From Cognatilysobacter claricitrinus (GTDB lineage Bacteria > Pseudomonadota > Gammaproteobacteria > Xanthomonadales > Xanthomonadaceae): a DNA stretch of 64,000 nucleotides. Both the position numbers and the translations under genes were made by a program. The stretch is taken from positions 682,001 through 746,000 of the forward strand of contig NZ_BAAFZV010000002.1 of NCBI RefSeq assembly GCF_045866565.1, written 5' to 3'. Below the pieces are notes generated by a model that searched no databases, was not told where the DNA came from, and worked only from the letters and a program-made list of their open reading frames with translations. Position 1 is the stretch's first letter. The number at the start of each line of letters is the position of its first letter. This document shows, piece after piece, positions 24,030 through 32,906 of the stretch.

Positions 24030-25823
24030 TCAGCGGCTCAGGAATTCAGGCGAGAGCAGGATCATCGACACCGTGCTCTTGAGCCGCGACTGGTTGTAGT
24101 GCTTCTTCAGATCGCTACCGGCCCACACCTCGTTGTCGCCGATCACGTACGTCGCCGCGTCCCCGTTCTGCGCGAGGAATTTCGTGAGCACGTTGCGACG
24201 CGCCGCATCCGGCGTGTAGCCGAGCAGGCGCCCGCACCAGTAGTCGACGAGGTTGTTCGCGGTCCACGAACCCGCGGCGACGTTCGCTCGTGTCTCCTGC
24301 AGCAGCGGAATCAGTTGGACGCCGTTGTCGGCGGTGTCGGTGAGCCAGTCGAGCATCCGCCACGTCTGGCCATAGCTGTTCGACCCCGACCACGGCGCGG
24401 TGACATCCGGATAACCGTTGGGCGCCGGCCAGCCGAATGGCGTGTGGCCGGTGAAGCCGAAGCGCCAGACGAATTCGTTGCTGCGATCGCCGGTAGTGGC
24501 GAGCGTCCAGTCCGAATTGCCCGCACGCATCGCCGCGACGACGGCGGTGAACGGTTTGCGTGTCTTGTTGCCCCACGCGTTGTACATCTCGGTGGAATTG
24601 AGAATGTGGCGCAGCACCTTGGTGATCTGATCCGGCGCCTGCCAGTTGTCGCGGAACACCTGCGCGGCGCTCCAGATCAGCGGCTGCGACGGCGTATCGT
24701 TGATGAAGCGACGAATGATCTTGGCGCAGATGTGCCGCGCCACCGCTGGGTGTGATGCGAGACGATCCAGCACGTCGCGGCCGTCCTTCATGTCCGGCTG
24801 CTCGGGCCCCAGCTGCTTGCCGAGAATGGTCTTCGGGTTCGTGTCGTGCCACGCGGCGCGATAGACGAAGCTGCCGTCGTTTTCGTTGGGAAACTGCCAG
24901 TTGCCGTCGCGCAGCGTCCAGCCGGTGAACGCGGCGGCGACTTCGTAGACGTCGATGTCCGTGTAGCCGGCGGGGTAGCTCGAATCGGCCGGATCGCGCG
25001 GGATCGTCGCCGGGTCCTGGAAGCCGTAGTAGTTCTCGCTGCCCAGCGTGTGCAGCTCCATCAGCTCGCGCGCCCAGTTCTCGTTCTGGCCGGCCTTGGT
25101 GTTCGAGTAGTTGTCGAGGAAGTAGAGCATCGACGGGCTTTTCGCGACGTCCTCCAGCATCGTGCGGAAATTGCCGAACGCGTTCCTGCGGATGACGTCG
25201 CGATCGAAGTGCGGAAACACCGGGCCGGCCGAGTAGTCGTAGCCGAACACGCTGAAGTGGTCGTGCCAGAAGTCGACCGTCATCTCGAACAGTTGCCGGC
25301 GCGAATACGTCGCGCGAACGAATGCGGCACGCTGCATTTCCAGCGCGGGCAGCATGCGCACCTCCCACGCGGGGTTCGGCAGGACGTGGTCGGCCCAGAG
25401 CTGCGCGAGCGACTTGCCGAGCGTGACGTAGCCACCGCGCGACAGACGCGCGTCGACCGCGCTGTCGTCGATCGATGTGTAGTCGAGCTGCCAGTCGACC
25501 CAGTTCGCGAGGCGCTGGACGTCGGTCGAACCCAGGCCCTGGAACTCCGCGAGCGACGCCTTGGTCGGGCCGAAGCTGAGGTTGCGCAACATTCGCACCG
25601 CGAACGGCGCGCGGGCGAGGGTGAGCATCTCGGCCGGAAGCGCGGCGCCTGCGCCGACCTCGGGCGCCACGCTCCGAACGAACGGCTGGCTGCGGATGCG
25701 CATGCCGTCGCCGTACTTCTGCGCGAGGGAGTAAACGGGCGCGGGGGCGCGGCGCGTGACGGTCCAGAAGCCACCACGGCGGGCGACGCGGGCCGGCCGC
25801 ATCGCATACATCGAACGCTTCAT
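24030..25823 (-). CDS. DUF1800 family protein
   Basis: 597 residues from the ATG at 25823, chosen because AGGAAGG lies just upstream; the frame is open to 25898 without similarity. The central part fits DUF1800: WVDWQLDYTSIDDSAVDARL, VDFWHDHFSVF, NYSNTKAGQNENWARELMEL and FTGWTLRDGNWQFP, rich in Trp and His. No clear signal peptide is seen at the arginine-rich N-terminus. DUF1800 genes are commonly found directly before DUF1501 genes; no reaction is established. The two probably act together at or outside the inner membrane. Confidence 0.85.
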   Translation of the reverse strand: MKRSMYAMRPARVARRGGFWTVTRRAPAPVYSLAQKYGDGMRIRSQPFVRSVAPEVGAGAALPAEMLTLARAPFAVRMLRNLSFGPTKASLAEFQGLGSTDVQRLANWVDWQLDYTSIDDSAVDARLSRGGYVTLGKSLAQLWADHVLPNPAWEVRMLPALEMQRAAFVRATYSRRQLFEMTVDFWHDHFSVFGYDYSAGPVFPHFDRDVIRRNAFGNFRTMLEDVAKSPSMLYFLDNYSNTKAGQNENWARELMELHTLGSENYYGFQDPATIPRDPADSSYPAGYTDIDVYEVAAAFTGWTLRDGNWQFPNENDGSFVYRAAWHDTNPKTILGKQLGPEQPDMKDGRDVLDRLASHPAVARHICAKIIRRFINDTPSQPLIWSAAQVFRDNWQAPDQITKVLRHILNSTEMYNAWGNKTRKPFTAVVAAMRAGNSDWTLATTGDRSNEFVWRFGFTGHTPFGWPAPNGYPDVTAPWSGSNSYGQTWRMLDWLTDTADNGVQLIPLLQETRANVAAGSWTANNLVDYWCGRLLGYTPDAARRNVLTKFLAQNGDAATYVIGDNEVWAGSDLKKHYNQSRLKSTVSMILLSPEFLSR

Positions 25824-25856
25824 ATCCTTCCTCTGGATCCCCCTCCAGTAGGAAGC

Positions 25857-25862
25857 ACTATA
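25857..25862 (-). promoter_or_regulatory. Possible -10 element for the DUF1800-DUF1501 operon
   Basis: TATAGT on the minus strand, about 35 bases before the chosen DUF1800 start, in the 180-base divergent gap with pssA. No convincing -35 was found. Confidence 0.3.
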
Positions 25863-26003
25863 GAAATCAACAGCTTGCGGAAACGGGTGCGCCGTCACGG
25901 CTACGTGTCAAAAAATTGGCGACCGCCGCTCGGGAAAGTGAACCCGCTGTTGCGTGCGTCACACTCGGTTTGGCACGCTGCCGCGAAACCGACGGATGCC
26001 CCG

Positions 26004-26618
26004 ATGAAGCGCCACTTTTCGATGATCCGCGACTTCCAGCTCGCCGACTGGTTCACCCTCGGCAACGCCTTCTGTGGCAGCGGGGCGATCTTCGCGGCCA
26101 TGCGCTTCCTGCAGGACGGGGTGGTACGCGACCTGCTGTTCGGCATGGCGCTGATCCCGCTCGCGTTCGTGTTCGACGCGCTGGACGGGCGCGTCGCGCG
26201 CTGGCGACAGTCGGCCTCGACGCTGGGCCGCGAACTCGATTCGCTGGCGGACGTGATCTCGTTCGGCGTCGCACCCGCAGCGCTGGCCTACGCCTGCGGC
26301 CTGCAGGGCGGCTGGGACTGGATCGTGCTGAGCTACTTCGTGGGCTGCGGCGTGAGCCGACTCGCGCGCTACAACGTCACCGCCGAGCAGCTTTCCGGCG
26401 GCGGCGACAAGGTGAAGTACTTCGAAGGCACGCCCATTCCGACCAGCCTGCTGCTGGTCGTCGTGCTCGCCGTGGCGGCGATGCGCGGCGCGCTAGGGTC
26501 CAGCGCGTGGGGCGGCGTGGTGCAACTCGGCCCGTGGCAGCTGCATCCGCTGGTGTTGATGTTCGCGCTGTCGGGCTCGCTGATGATCAGCAAGACCGTG
26601 CGCATACCGAAGCCGTAA
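26004..26618 (+). CDS. pssA: CDP-alcohol phosphatidyltransferase, probable phosphatidylserine synthase
   Basis: 204 residues from the ATG at 26004 (an ATG at 26022 is possible). The CDP-alcohol phosphotransferase motif D-G-x2-A-R-x8-G-x3-D-x3-D is complete: Asp61, Gly62, Ala65, Arg66, Gly75, Asp79, Asp83. Around it are about six hydrophobic helices, fitting an integral membrane enzyme. Length and the conserved VISFGVAPA and YFEGTPIPTS segments favour the membrane-bound type II PssA, which makes phosphatidylserine from CDP-diacylglycerol and serine; phosphatidylcholine or phosphatidylglycerophosphate synthase is less likely. The gene diverges from the DUF1800 gene and precedes phaE by 50 bases. 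Confidence 0.85.
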   Translation: MKRHFSMIRDFQLADWFTLGNAFCGSGAIFAAMRFLQDGVVRDLLFGMALIPLAFVFDALDGRVARWRQSASTLGRELDSLADVISFGVAPAALAYACGLQGGWDWIVLSYFVGCGVSRLARYNVTAEQLSGGGDKVKYFEGTPIPTSLLLVVVLAVAAMRGALGSSAWGGVVQLGPWQLHPLVLMFALSGSLMISKTVRIPKP

Positions 26619-26668
26619 CCGGCGCGTAAGTCGCGTTGGTTATCATCGGCACTCGATCGGAGGACACC

Positions 26669-27592
26669 ATGTCGACATCACCGTTCGGGGCCGCCGGCTT
26701 CGGATTTCCCGCGTTCGATCCCGCCACGTTCGAGCGCCTCGGGCGCCAGTGGTTTGCCGCTATGAGTCCGCAACCCGCCGCGCCCGCCGCGCCGGATCCG
26801 TTCGCATGGTGGAAGCCTGCGGCACCACCGACACCCGCATCCGGTTTCGATCCGACGGCGCTCGCCAACCAGTGGATGACGCAGATGCAGCAGCTCGCCG
26901 CGCAGTTCGGCGGCAGCGGCGAGGCGCAGGCGGCGGACATCGCGCGCGCGTGGCGCTCGATGCTGGGCGACAACCCGTTCGCGCAGGGCGGGTTCGCGAG
27001 TGCATTCATGCCCGCCGCGTTCTTCGGCGGCGCAAATGCGTCGCGCGCACCGTTCGACCTCCCGGCGTTCGGCTACACGCGCGAGCACCAGGAGCGCATG
27101 CAGGCCTTCGCGAAGGCCACTGGCGACTTCCAGCAGGCGTCGCAAGCCTTCAACGCGATCATCGCCGAAGCGGGGCAGGGCGCGTTTTCGCGCTTCGAGT
27201 CACTTCTCGCCAAGCGCGGCACCGATGGCAAGCCGGTGGAGACGGCGCGTGCGCTATTCGATCTCTGGATCGATGCCGCTGAAGACGCGTACGCCGACAT
27301 CGCCTTGAGCGATCGCTTCCAGGCGGCGTTCGGCGACTACATCAATGCGCAGATGCGTGTTCGCGCGGCGATGCAGAAGGAAGTCGAACTCGCCTGCGCG
27401 CAATGGGGCATTCCCGGCCGCGCCGAAGTCGACGCCGCGCATCGCAAGGTGGCGCAGCTCGAACGCGAACTGCGTCGGCTGCGCGAGGTCGTCGAAGCGA
27501 TGTCGGCGCCGCCGCCGCGCGACCCCGAACCCGCGCCCGCCGCACAACCGCGTGCCGCCAAGGCCGCGCCCCGCAAGACGGGTAAACGCTGA
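26669..27592 (+). CDS. phaE: Class III PHA synthase subunit PhaE
   Basis: 307 residues from the ATG at 26669, which has CGGAGGA before it. PhaE is the non-catalytic partner required by class III PhaC. Features: an Ala/Pro-rich N-terminal third, the conserved helical block (FGYTREHQERMQAFAKATGD and the DLWIDAAEDAYADIALSDRF region), a heptad-like coiled coil (VAQLERELRRLREVVEAM) near residues 264-282, and an Ala/Pro/Lys tail. The stop shares one base with the phaC ATG. Family membership is supported by context as well as sequence. Confidence 0.9.
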   Translation: MSTSPFGAAGFGFPAFDPATFERLGRQWFAAMSPQPAAPAAPDPFAWWKPAAPPTPASGFDPTALANQWMTQMQQLAAQFGGSGEAQAADIARAWRSMLGDNPFAQGGFASAFMPAAFFGGANASRAPFDLPAFGYTREHQERMQAFAKATGDFQQASQAFNAIIAEAGQGAFSRFESLLAKRGTDGKPVETARALFDLWIDAAEDAYADIALSDRFQAAFGDYINAQMRVRAAMQKEVELACAQWGIPGRAEVDAAHRKVAQLERELRRLREVVEAMSAPPPRDPEPAPAAQPRAAKAAPRKTGKR

Positions 27593-28686
27593 TGGACACG
27601 CCGTTCGGCTCGCCGATGAACATCGGCCTCGACGCGCTCGCGCGTGAAGCGCTGCAGACGCAGGCGCGGCTGCGCAAGGGCATGGAAACCCTGTCGACGC
27701 TGGACCCGGTCGACATCGGCGCAAGTGAACGCGAAGAGGTCTGGCGCGATGGCAAGGTCGCCGTCTACCGCTTCCGTCGCGATGGCGTCACGCCCACCGA
27801 GACGGTCCCGCTGCTGATCGCCTACGCGCTGGTCAACCGCCCGTACATGGTCGACCTGCAGAGCGACAAGTCGATCGTGCGCGGCCTGCTCGAGCGCGGG
27901 CAGGACGTCTACATCATCGACTGGGGTTATCCCGACCGTTCGGATCGCTTCCAGACCCTCGAGGACTACATCCAGCGCTACCTCGGCGGCGCCGTCGACC
28001 ACCTGCGCAAGGCGCATGGCGTCGACGCCATCAACCTGCTCGGCATCTGCCAGGGCGGCGCGTTCTCGCTGTGCTACGCCGCGCTCAATCCGCGCAAGGT
28101 TCGCAACCTCGTCACCATGGTGACGCCGGTCGACTTCCATACCGACGACAACATGCTCGCCGGCTGGGCGCGCTCGCTCGACATCGACCTGATGGTCGAC
28201 ACGCTGGGCAACGTACCGGCCGATGTCATGAACTGGTGCTACCTCACGCTCAAGCCGTACCGGCTGCTCGTGCAGAAGTACGTCGGGCTCGTCGACATCC
28301 TCGAGGACAAGCGCGCGGTCGAGGATTTCCTGCGCATGGAGACGTGGATCTTCGATTCGCCGGACCTCATCGGCGAAACGTTCCGCGAGTTCATGAAGCA
28401 GTTCTACCAGGAGAACGGGCTGGTCAACGGCACGGTGCGCGTTGGCGATCGCACCGTCGACCTGAAGGCGATCGACATGCCGGTGTTCAACATCTACGCC
28501 GAGCAGGATCACCTCGTGCCGCCCGCCGCATCGAAGCCGTTGCGCGGACTCGTTGGAACGAAGGATTACAGCGAGCTTTCGTTCCGCGGTGGCCACATCG
28601 GCATCTACGTGTCCGGCCGTGCGCAGCGCGACATTCCGCAGGGCATCCACGACTGGTTGTCGCAGCGATCGAAGGGCGCCCGCTGA
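27592..28686 (+). CDS. phaC: Class III poly(3-hydroxyalkanoate) synthase subunit PhaC
   Basis: 364 residues, the short class III length. It polymerises (R)-3-hydroxyacyl-CoA into polyhydroxyalkanoate granules as a PhaC-PhaE complex. The alpha/beta-hydrolase triad is intact: Cys153 in the lipase-like box GICQGG, Asp306 in YAEQDHLVP and His335 in FRGGHIGIYV, offset by four from the residues of Allochromatium PhaC. The conserved YIIDWGYPDRSDRF segment is present. It is coupled to phaE by a one-base overlap; no phaA, phaB or phasin gene is in the window, so substrate supply must be encoded elsewhere. Confidence 0.95.
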   Translation: MDTPFGSPMNIGLDALAREALQTQARLRKGMETLSTLDPVDIGASEREEVWRDGKVAVYRFRRDGVTPTETVPLLIAYALVNRPYMVDLQSDKSIVRGLLERGQDVYIIDWGYPDRSDRFQTLEDYIQRYLGGAVDHLRKAHGVDAINLLGICQGGAFSLCYAALNPRKVRNLVTMVTPVDFHTDDNMLAGWARSLDIDLMVDTLGNVPADVMNWCYLTLKPYRLLVQKYVGLVDILEDKRAVEDFLRMETWIFDSPDLIGETFREFMKQFYQENGLVNGTVRVGDRTVDLKAIDMPVFNIYAEQDHLVPPAASKPLRGLVGTKDYSELSFRGGHIGIYVSGRAQRDIPQGIHDWLSQRSKGAR

Positions 28687-28690
28687 CCGC

Positions 28691-31042
28691 ATGGCTAGAC
28701 CGGCTGCACGCATCGACGAGCTGCGCCGCCTGATCGCGGACGCGAACCATCGCTACTACGTGCTCGACGATCCCTCGGTGCCCGACGCCGAGTACGACCG
28801 CTGGATGCGCGAGCTGCTCGCGCTGGAATCGGATAACCCGGATCTCGCAACGGATGACTCACCGACGCAGCGCGTCGGCGCCGTGCCGGCGACCGCGTTC
28901 GCGCAGGTGCGCCACGTCGTGCCGATGCTCTCGTTGTCGAACGCGTTCACGGACGAGGAAGTCGCCGACTTCGTTCGGCGAATCGAACAGACGCTCGATG
29001 TTCGCGATCCGGCGTTTTCCGTCGAACCCAAGCTCGATGGCCTCGCCATCAGCCTGCGCTACGAGCAGGGCAGGCTCGTCGTCGCCGCAACGCGCGGCGA
29101 TGGCGCCACCGGCGAGGACGTTACCGGCAACGCGCGGACGATTCGCAGCGTGCCGCTGAGCCTGCGTGGCAGCGGTTGGCCCGAGGTGCTGGAGGTGCGT
29201 GGCGAAGTGTTCATGCCGGTCGCCGCGTTCAATGCCTACAACGAAAAGGCGCTCGCCGACGGCGCGAAACCGCTGGCAAACCCTCGCAATGGCGCCGCCG
29301 GTTCGCTGCGCCAGCTCGACTCGCGCATCACGGCGCAACGCCCGCTCGCGTTCTACGCGTACGCGACCGGCGTGGTCGAAGGCGGCACGTTGCCCGACAC
29401 GCATTCGCAGGTGCTCGCAAAGCTGCGCGACTGGGGTTTCCCGGTCAGCGCAGAGAATGCGGTCGTCCGCGGTGCGGATGGACTGCTCGCCTACTACCGC
29501 GACATCGGCGCACGACGCGCGTCGCTGCCGTTCGACATCGACGGCGTCGTCTACAAGCTCGACGACTACGCCGGCCAGCGCGAAATGGGCTTCGTCTCGC
29601 GCGCGCCGCGCTGGGCGATCGCGCACAAGTTTCCCGCGCAGGAACAGATGACGCTGCTGGAGTCGATCGAGATCCAGATCGGTCGCACGGGCGCCGCGAC
29701 GCCGGTGGCGCGCCTGCGACCGGTCCATGTCGCCGGCGTGGTGGTGACCAGCGCGACGCTGCACAACGCCGACCAGGTCGCGCGCCTCGACGTACGCGTC
29801 GGTGACACGGTGATCGTGCGCCGCGCGGGCGACGTGATTCCGGAGATCGTTCGCGTTGTCGAATCGGAACGGCCGCGCGGTGCGAAACCGTGGCGGATGC
29901 CCGACGCGTGCCCGGTCTGCGGCTCGGAGATCGTTCGCGAGGAAGGGCAGGCGGTATGGCGCTGTTCGGGGGAACTCACCTGTGCCGCGCAGCGCAAGGA
30001 AGCCGTGCGCCATTTCGCGTCGCGTCGAGCGATGGACATCGAAGGCCTCGGCGACCGCTTCATCGAGGATCTCTGCGACCTCGGTTACGTGAAGCAGCTC
30101 GGCGATCTGTATGCGCTGACGCTCGACGACCTGCTCGCGATGAAGCGCGAGATCGATGCGCGTGATGTGGAGCCGAACGACGCGGAGCCCGCGACGAAGG
30201 CGCGCGGCAAGGTCGCTACGAAGTGGGCCGAAAACCTGCTCGAATCGATCGATCGCAGCCGCGCTACGACACTCGAACGGCTGCTGTTCGCGCTCGGCAT
30301 CGAGCACGTGGGCGAGAGCACGGCGAAGGCGCTGGCCGCGTGGTTCGGTTCGCTCGATATCGTGCGTCGCCTGCCGTGGCCGCTGTTCAAGGCGCTGCCT
30401 GACATCGGCGGCGAAGTGGCGCGCTCGCTCGGCCATTTCTTCGACCAGCCGGGTAACCAGCAGGTCATCGATACGCTGCTCGCGCGCGGCGTGGCGCCGA
30501 CGGACGAGCATGCGCCGTCGCCGAAGCTGCGCGAACGGCTCGATGTCGCCACCCTGCTGGTGGATCTGGAGATTCCGAAAGTCACGCGCCTGCGTGCCGA
30601 GCAGATCGGAGCGGCGATTGATGCCGCGGCCCTGGCGGACGTCGATGCTTCGACCCTCGTCGCCGGCGGGGTACCGGAGGCGGTCGCCGAAGCGTTCGTT
30701 GCGTGGCGCGCGGAGGTCGGCAACCGGGCGCTGCTGAAGACGTCACTGGCCGCGCGGTCGCAATTGCTCGACACGCTTCCGACCGACGCCGCGTCTGCCG
30801 GTCCGCTCGACGGGACGACGGTGGTGCTGACCGGCTCGCTGTCGTCGATGACGCGCGAACAGGCCGGCGAGAAGCTCGAAGCGCTAGGCGCGAAGGTGGC
30901 CGGCAGCGTGTCGAAGAAGACCGGGTTCGTCGTCGCCGGCGAAAGCGCGGGCTCCAAGCTGGAGAAGGCGCAGCAGCTGGGCGTCGACGTGTGGGACGAA
31001 GCGCGGCTGCTCGCATTCCTCGCGCAGCACGGGGTCGCGTGA
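28691..31042 (+). CDS. ligA: NAD-dependent DNA ligase LigA
   Basis: 783 residues from the ATG at 28691, against about 670 in E. coli. LigA seals nicks in replication and repair. The N-terminal Ia domain (YYVLDDPSVPDAEYDRWM), the adenylation lysine Lys114 in KLDG, the OB fold, the zinc finger Cys407, Cys410, Cys425, Cys431, helix-hairpin-helix repeats and a C-terminal BRCT domain (~705-783, VVLTGSLSSMTREQAGEKLE) are all recognisable. The extra length is an insert of about 20 residues after the zinc finger and about 90 residues between the HhH region and BRCT. epmA overlaps the stop by one base. Confidence 0.97.
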   Translation: MARPAARIDELRRLIADANHRYYVLDDPSVPDAEYDRWMRELLALESDNPDLATDDSPTQRVGAVPATAFAQVRHVVPMLSLSNAFTDEEVADFVRRIEQTLDVRDPAFSVEPKLDGLAISLRYEQGRLVVAATRGDGATGEDVTGNARTIRSVPLSLRGSGWPEVLEVRGEVFMPVAAFNAYNEKALADGAKPLANPRNGAAGSLRQLDSRITAQRPLAFYAYATGVVEGGTLPDTHSQVLAKLRDWGFPVSAENAVVRGADGLLAYYRDIGARRASLPFDIDGVVYKLDDYAGQREMGFVSRAPRWAIAHKFPAQEQMTLLESIEIQIGRTGAATPVARLRPVHVAGVVVTSATLHNADQVARLDVRVGDTVIVRRAGDVIPEIVRVVESERPRGAKPWRMPDACPVCGSEIVREEGQAVWRCSGELTCAAQRKEAVRHFASRRAMDIEGLGDRFIEDLCDLGYVKQLGDLYALTLDDLLAMKREIDARDVEPNDAEPATKARGKVATKWAENLLESIDRSRATTLERLLFALGIEHVGESTAKALAAWFGSLDIVRRLPWPLFKALPDIGGEVARSLGHFFDQPGNQQVIDTLLARGVAPTDEHAPSPKLRERLDVATLLVDLEIPKVTRLRAEQIGAAIDAAALADVDASTLVAGGVPEAVAEAFVAWRAEVGNRALLKTSLAARSQLLDTLPTDAASAGPLDGTTVVLTGSLSSMTREQAGEKLEALGAKVAGSVSKKTGFVVAGESAGSKLEKAQQLGVDVWDEARLLAFLAQHGVA

Positions 31043-32016
31043 TGGACGCGCCGTGGCAACCGTCGGCGACGCCTGAGGCGTTGCGGCTGCGGGCGTCGGT
31101 GAATCGTCGCATCCGCGACTTCATGGCCGCGCGCGGCGTCCTTGAAGTGGAGACGCCGGTGATGTCGCGCGCGGGCAACACCGATCCGAACATCGCGTCA
31201 TTCGCGGTCGACTTCAGTGGCCGCACCGACGGCGCGCCGCGCACGCGCTGGTTGCGGACGTCGCCCGAGTTTGCACTGAAGCGCCTGCTCGCGTCGGGCG
31301 TGGGCGACTGCTACGAGCTCGGCCGCGTATTCCGTGACGGCGAAGCGGGTGGGCGGCACAACCCGGAATTCACGATGCTGGAGTGGTACCGCGTCGGTAT
31401 CGATCACGTCGAACTTGCACGCGAAGTCGCCGACCTGGTCGAGCAGTGCCTTGCGCTGGTCGGTCGCACGGCACGCGTCGACGAGACGACGTACGGCGCC
31501 CTGTTCCATTCGCGACTTGGCATCGATGCACACCGCGACGACATTGAAATCCTGCGCGCCGCGCTCGGTGACGTGCGCATCGATCCGGACGGGCTGTCTC
31601 GTGACGACTGGCTCGACCTGCTGATGACGCACCGCATCCAACCGACGTTCGCGGCCGACACGATCCACGTTGTCCACGACTATCCGGCGTCGCAATGTGC
31701 GCTCGCCCGCGTCCGCGACGGTGATCCGGCGGTGGCGGAGCGTTTCGAGATCTACCTTGGGCCGCTGGAACTCGCCAACGGCTACCACGAGCTCACCGAC
31801 GCCGCCGAGCAGCGCCGTCGTTTCGACGCGGACATTGCGCGTCGCAACATGCACGGCACCGCCGCGGTGCCGCGCGACGACGCGCTGCTCGATGCGCTGG
31901 CGAATGGTTTGCCAGCGTGCGCGGGCGTCGCACTGGGGGTCGACCGGCTGCTGATGGCGCTGCAGGGCACGCCGCGCATAGCGGACGTGCTCGCATTCGA
32001 TTTCGCCCGCGCCTGA
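31042..32016 (+). CDS. epmA: Elongation factor P--(R)-beta-lysine ligase EpmA
   Basis: 324 residues. EpmA (PoxA/GenX) is a paralogue of the catalytic core of class II lysyl-tRNA synthetase that attaches (R)-beta-lysine to EF-P. Motif 1 region (VLEVETPVMSRAGNTDPNI), motif 2 (YELGRVFRDGEAGGRHNPEF) and motif 3 (GVALGVDRLLMAL) are complete. The N-terminal anticodon-binding OB domain of LysRS is absent and the length equals E. coli EpmA, which separates it from LysS. It shares a TGATG junction with ligA. Its partners EF-P and EpmB are not in the window. Confidence 0.95.
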   Translation: MDAPWQPSATPEALRLRASVNRRIRDFMAARGVLEVETPVMSRAGNTDPNIASFAVDFSGRTDGAPRTRWLRTSPEFALKRLLASGVGDCYELGRVFRDGEAGGRHNPEFTMLEWYRVGIDHVELAREVADLVEQCLALVGRTARVDETTYGALFHSRLGIDAHRDDIEILRAALGDVRIDPDGLSRDDWLDLLMTHRIQPTFAADTIHVVHDYPASQCALARVRDGDPAVAERFEIYLGPLELANGYHELTDAAEQRRRFDADIARRNMHGTAAVPRDDALLDALANGLPACAGVALGVDRLLMALQGTPRIADVLAFDFARA

Positions 32017-32112
32017 CGCCGGATAAATGAACACCGGCCGCACGCATTCCGGACGAGCGCCGTTCACTTCGGCGCGTTACAGTCGGTCTGCAACGACTGG
32101 CGGAGACGGACC

Positions 32113-32862
32113 ATGGTGACGCGCGTAGCGATCGGTTTTGCGATCGCGATCGGGGCATGCGCCGCCGCGTCGCTCCCGGTTCGCGCGTGGGGCCCACCGC
32201 CGGACGGGCGCACGCTGAGATGCGAGTCGTCCGACGGGCACACGCAGGAATGCCCGGTCGATGCGAGTGGTGGTGCGCGACTGTTGCGCCAGTTGTCGAA
32301 GACGCCGTGCATCGAAGACCAGACGTGGGGACGCACGCGGCGCTCGATCTGGGTGACGCAGGGATGTCGCGGCGAATTCCTCGCGATGTCCGATGGTGAC
32401 GGCAGTGCAGACCTCGGGCCGATCCGCGGAAACGACCGCCTGTTCCGCTGCGGGTCCGACAGCGGTCGCTGGACGCATTGCGCGGCGCGCGCCGGCGCGC
32501 AGATCGAGATCGTTCGGCAGCTGTCGCGTTCGCAATGCATCCGCGGCCAGTCGTGGGGCGTGGATCGCGAAGGCGTGTGGGTGAGCGGCGGATGTCGCGC
32601 CGAGTTCCGCATTCTCGGTAACGGCGGCTGGACCCGCCCGACGGCCGTGGCGCCGTCGCGCCTGCGCTGCGAGTCCGACAAGGGCCGCGTGCACAGTTGC
32701 GCGATCGCGCCGCGCGCGGAGGTTCGTCTGCTGCACCAGCTGTCGCACACCGCATGCGTCGAAGGGCAGACGTGGGGCGTGGACGAGCGCGGCCTGTGGG
32801 TCGACGGCGGCTGCCGCGCGGAGTTCGAGGTGGGCGGCGGCGTTCTCGCCAGCGGTCGCTGA
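32113..32862 (+). CDS. Exported DUF3011 protein with three cysteine repeats
   Basis: 249 residues. A signal peptide (residues 1-~25, hydrophobic AIGFAIAIGACAAASLPVRA) is followed by three repeats of about 50 residues that match DUF3011. Each holds four cysteines with identical spacing of 10, 19 and 19: Cys37/47/66/85, Cys113/123/142/161 and Cys186/196/215/234. Each repeat also has the pattern QLS-x3-C-x3-Q-x-WG and ends in GGCRAEF or GCRGEF. The spacing suggests two disulfides per repeat in the periplasm or outside. No function is known; neighbours (epmA, mtnA) give no hint. Confidence 0.88.
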   Translation: MVTRVAIGFAIAIGACAAASLPVRAWGPPPDGRTLRCESSDGHTQECPVDASGGARLLRQLSKTPCIEDQTWGRTRRSIWVTQGCRGEFLAMSDGDGSADLGPIRGNDRLFRCGSDSGRWTHCAARAGAQIEIVRQLSRSQCIRGQSWGVDREGVWVSGGCRAEFRILGNGGWTRPTAVAPSRLRCESDKGRVHSCAIAPRAEVRLLHQLSHTACVEGQTWGVDERGLWVDGGCRAEFEVGGGVLASGR

Positions 32863-32906
32863 CACCACGTCGCCGGGCGTTCGCGCGCCGCACGTAGAAT
32901 GCGTGC

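Noticed and set aside
22517..24082. Plus-strand open frame opposite the DUF1501 gene.
   Set aside because: The minus strand encodes a Tat signal and DUF1501 motifs; the plus frame is low-information and Arg/His rich.
24846..26003. Upstream extension of the pssA frame by 386 codons.
   Set aside because: It runs opposite the DUF1800 gene and lacks similarity; the family start is at 26004.
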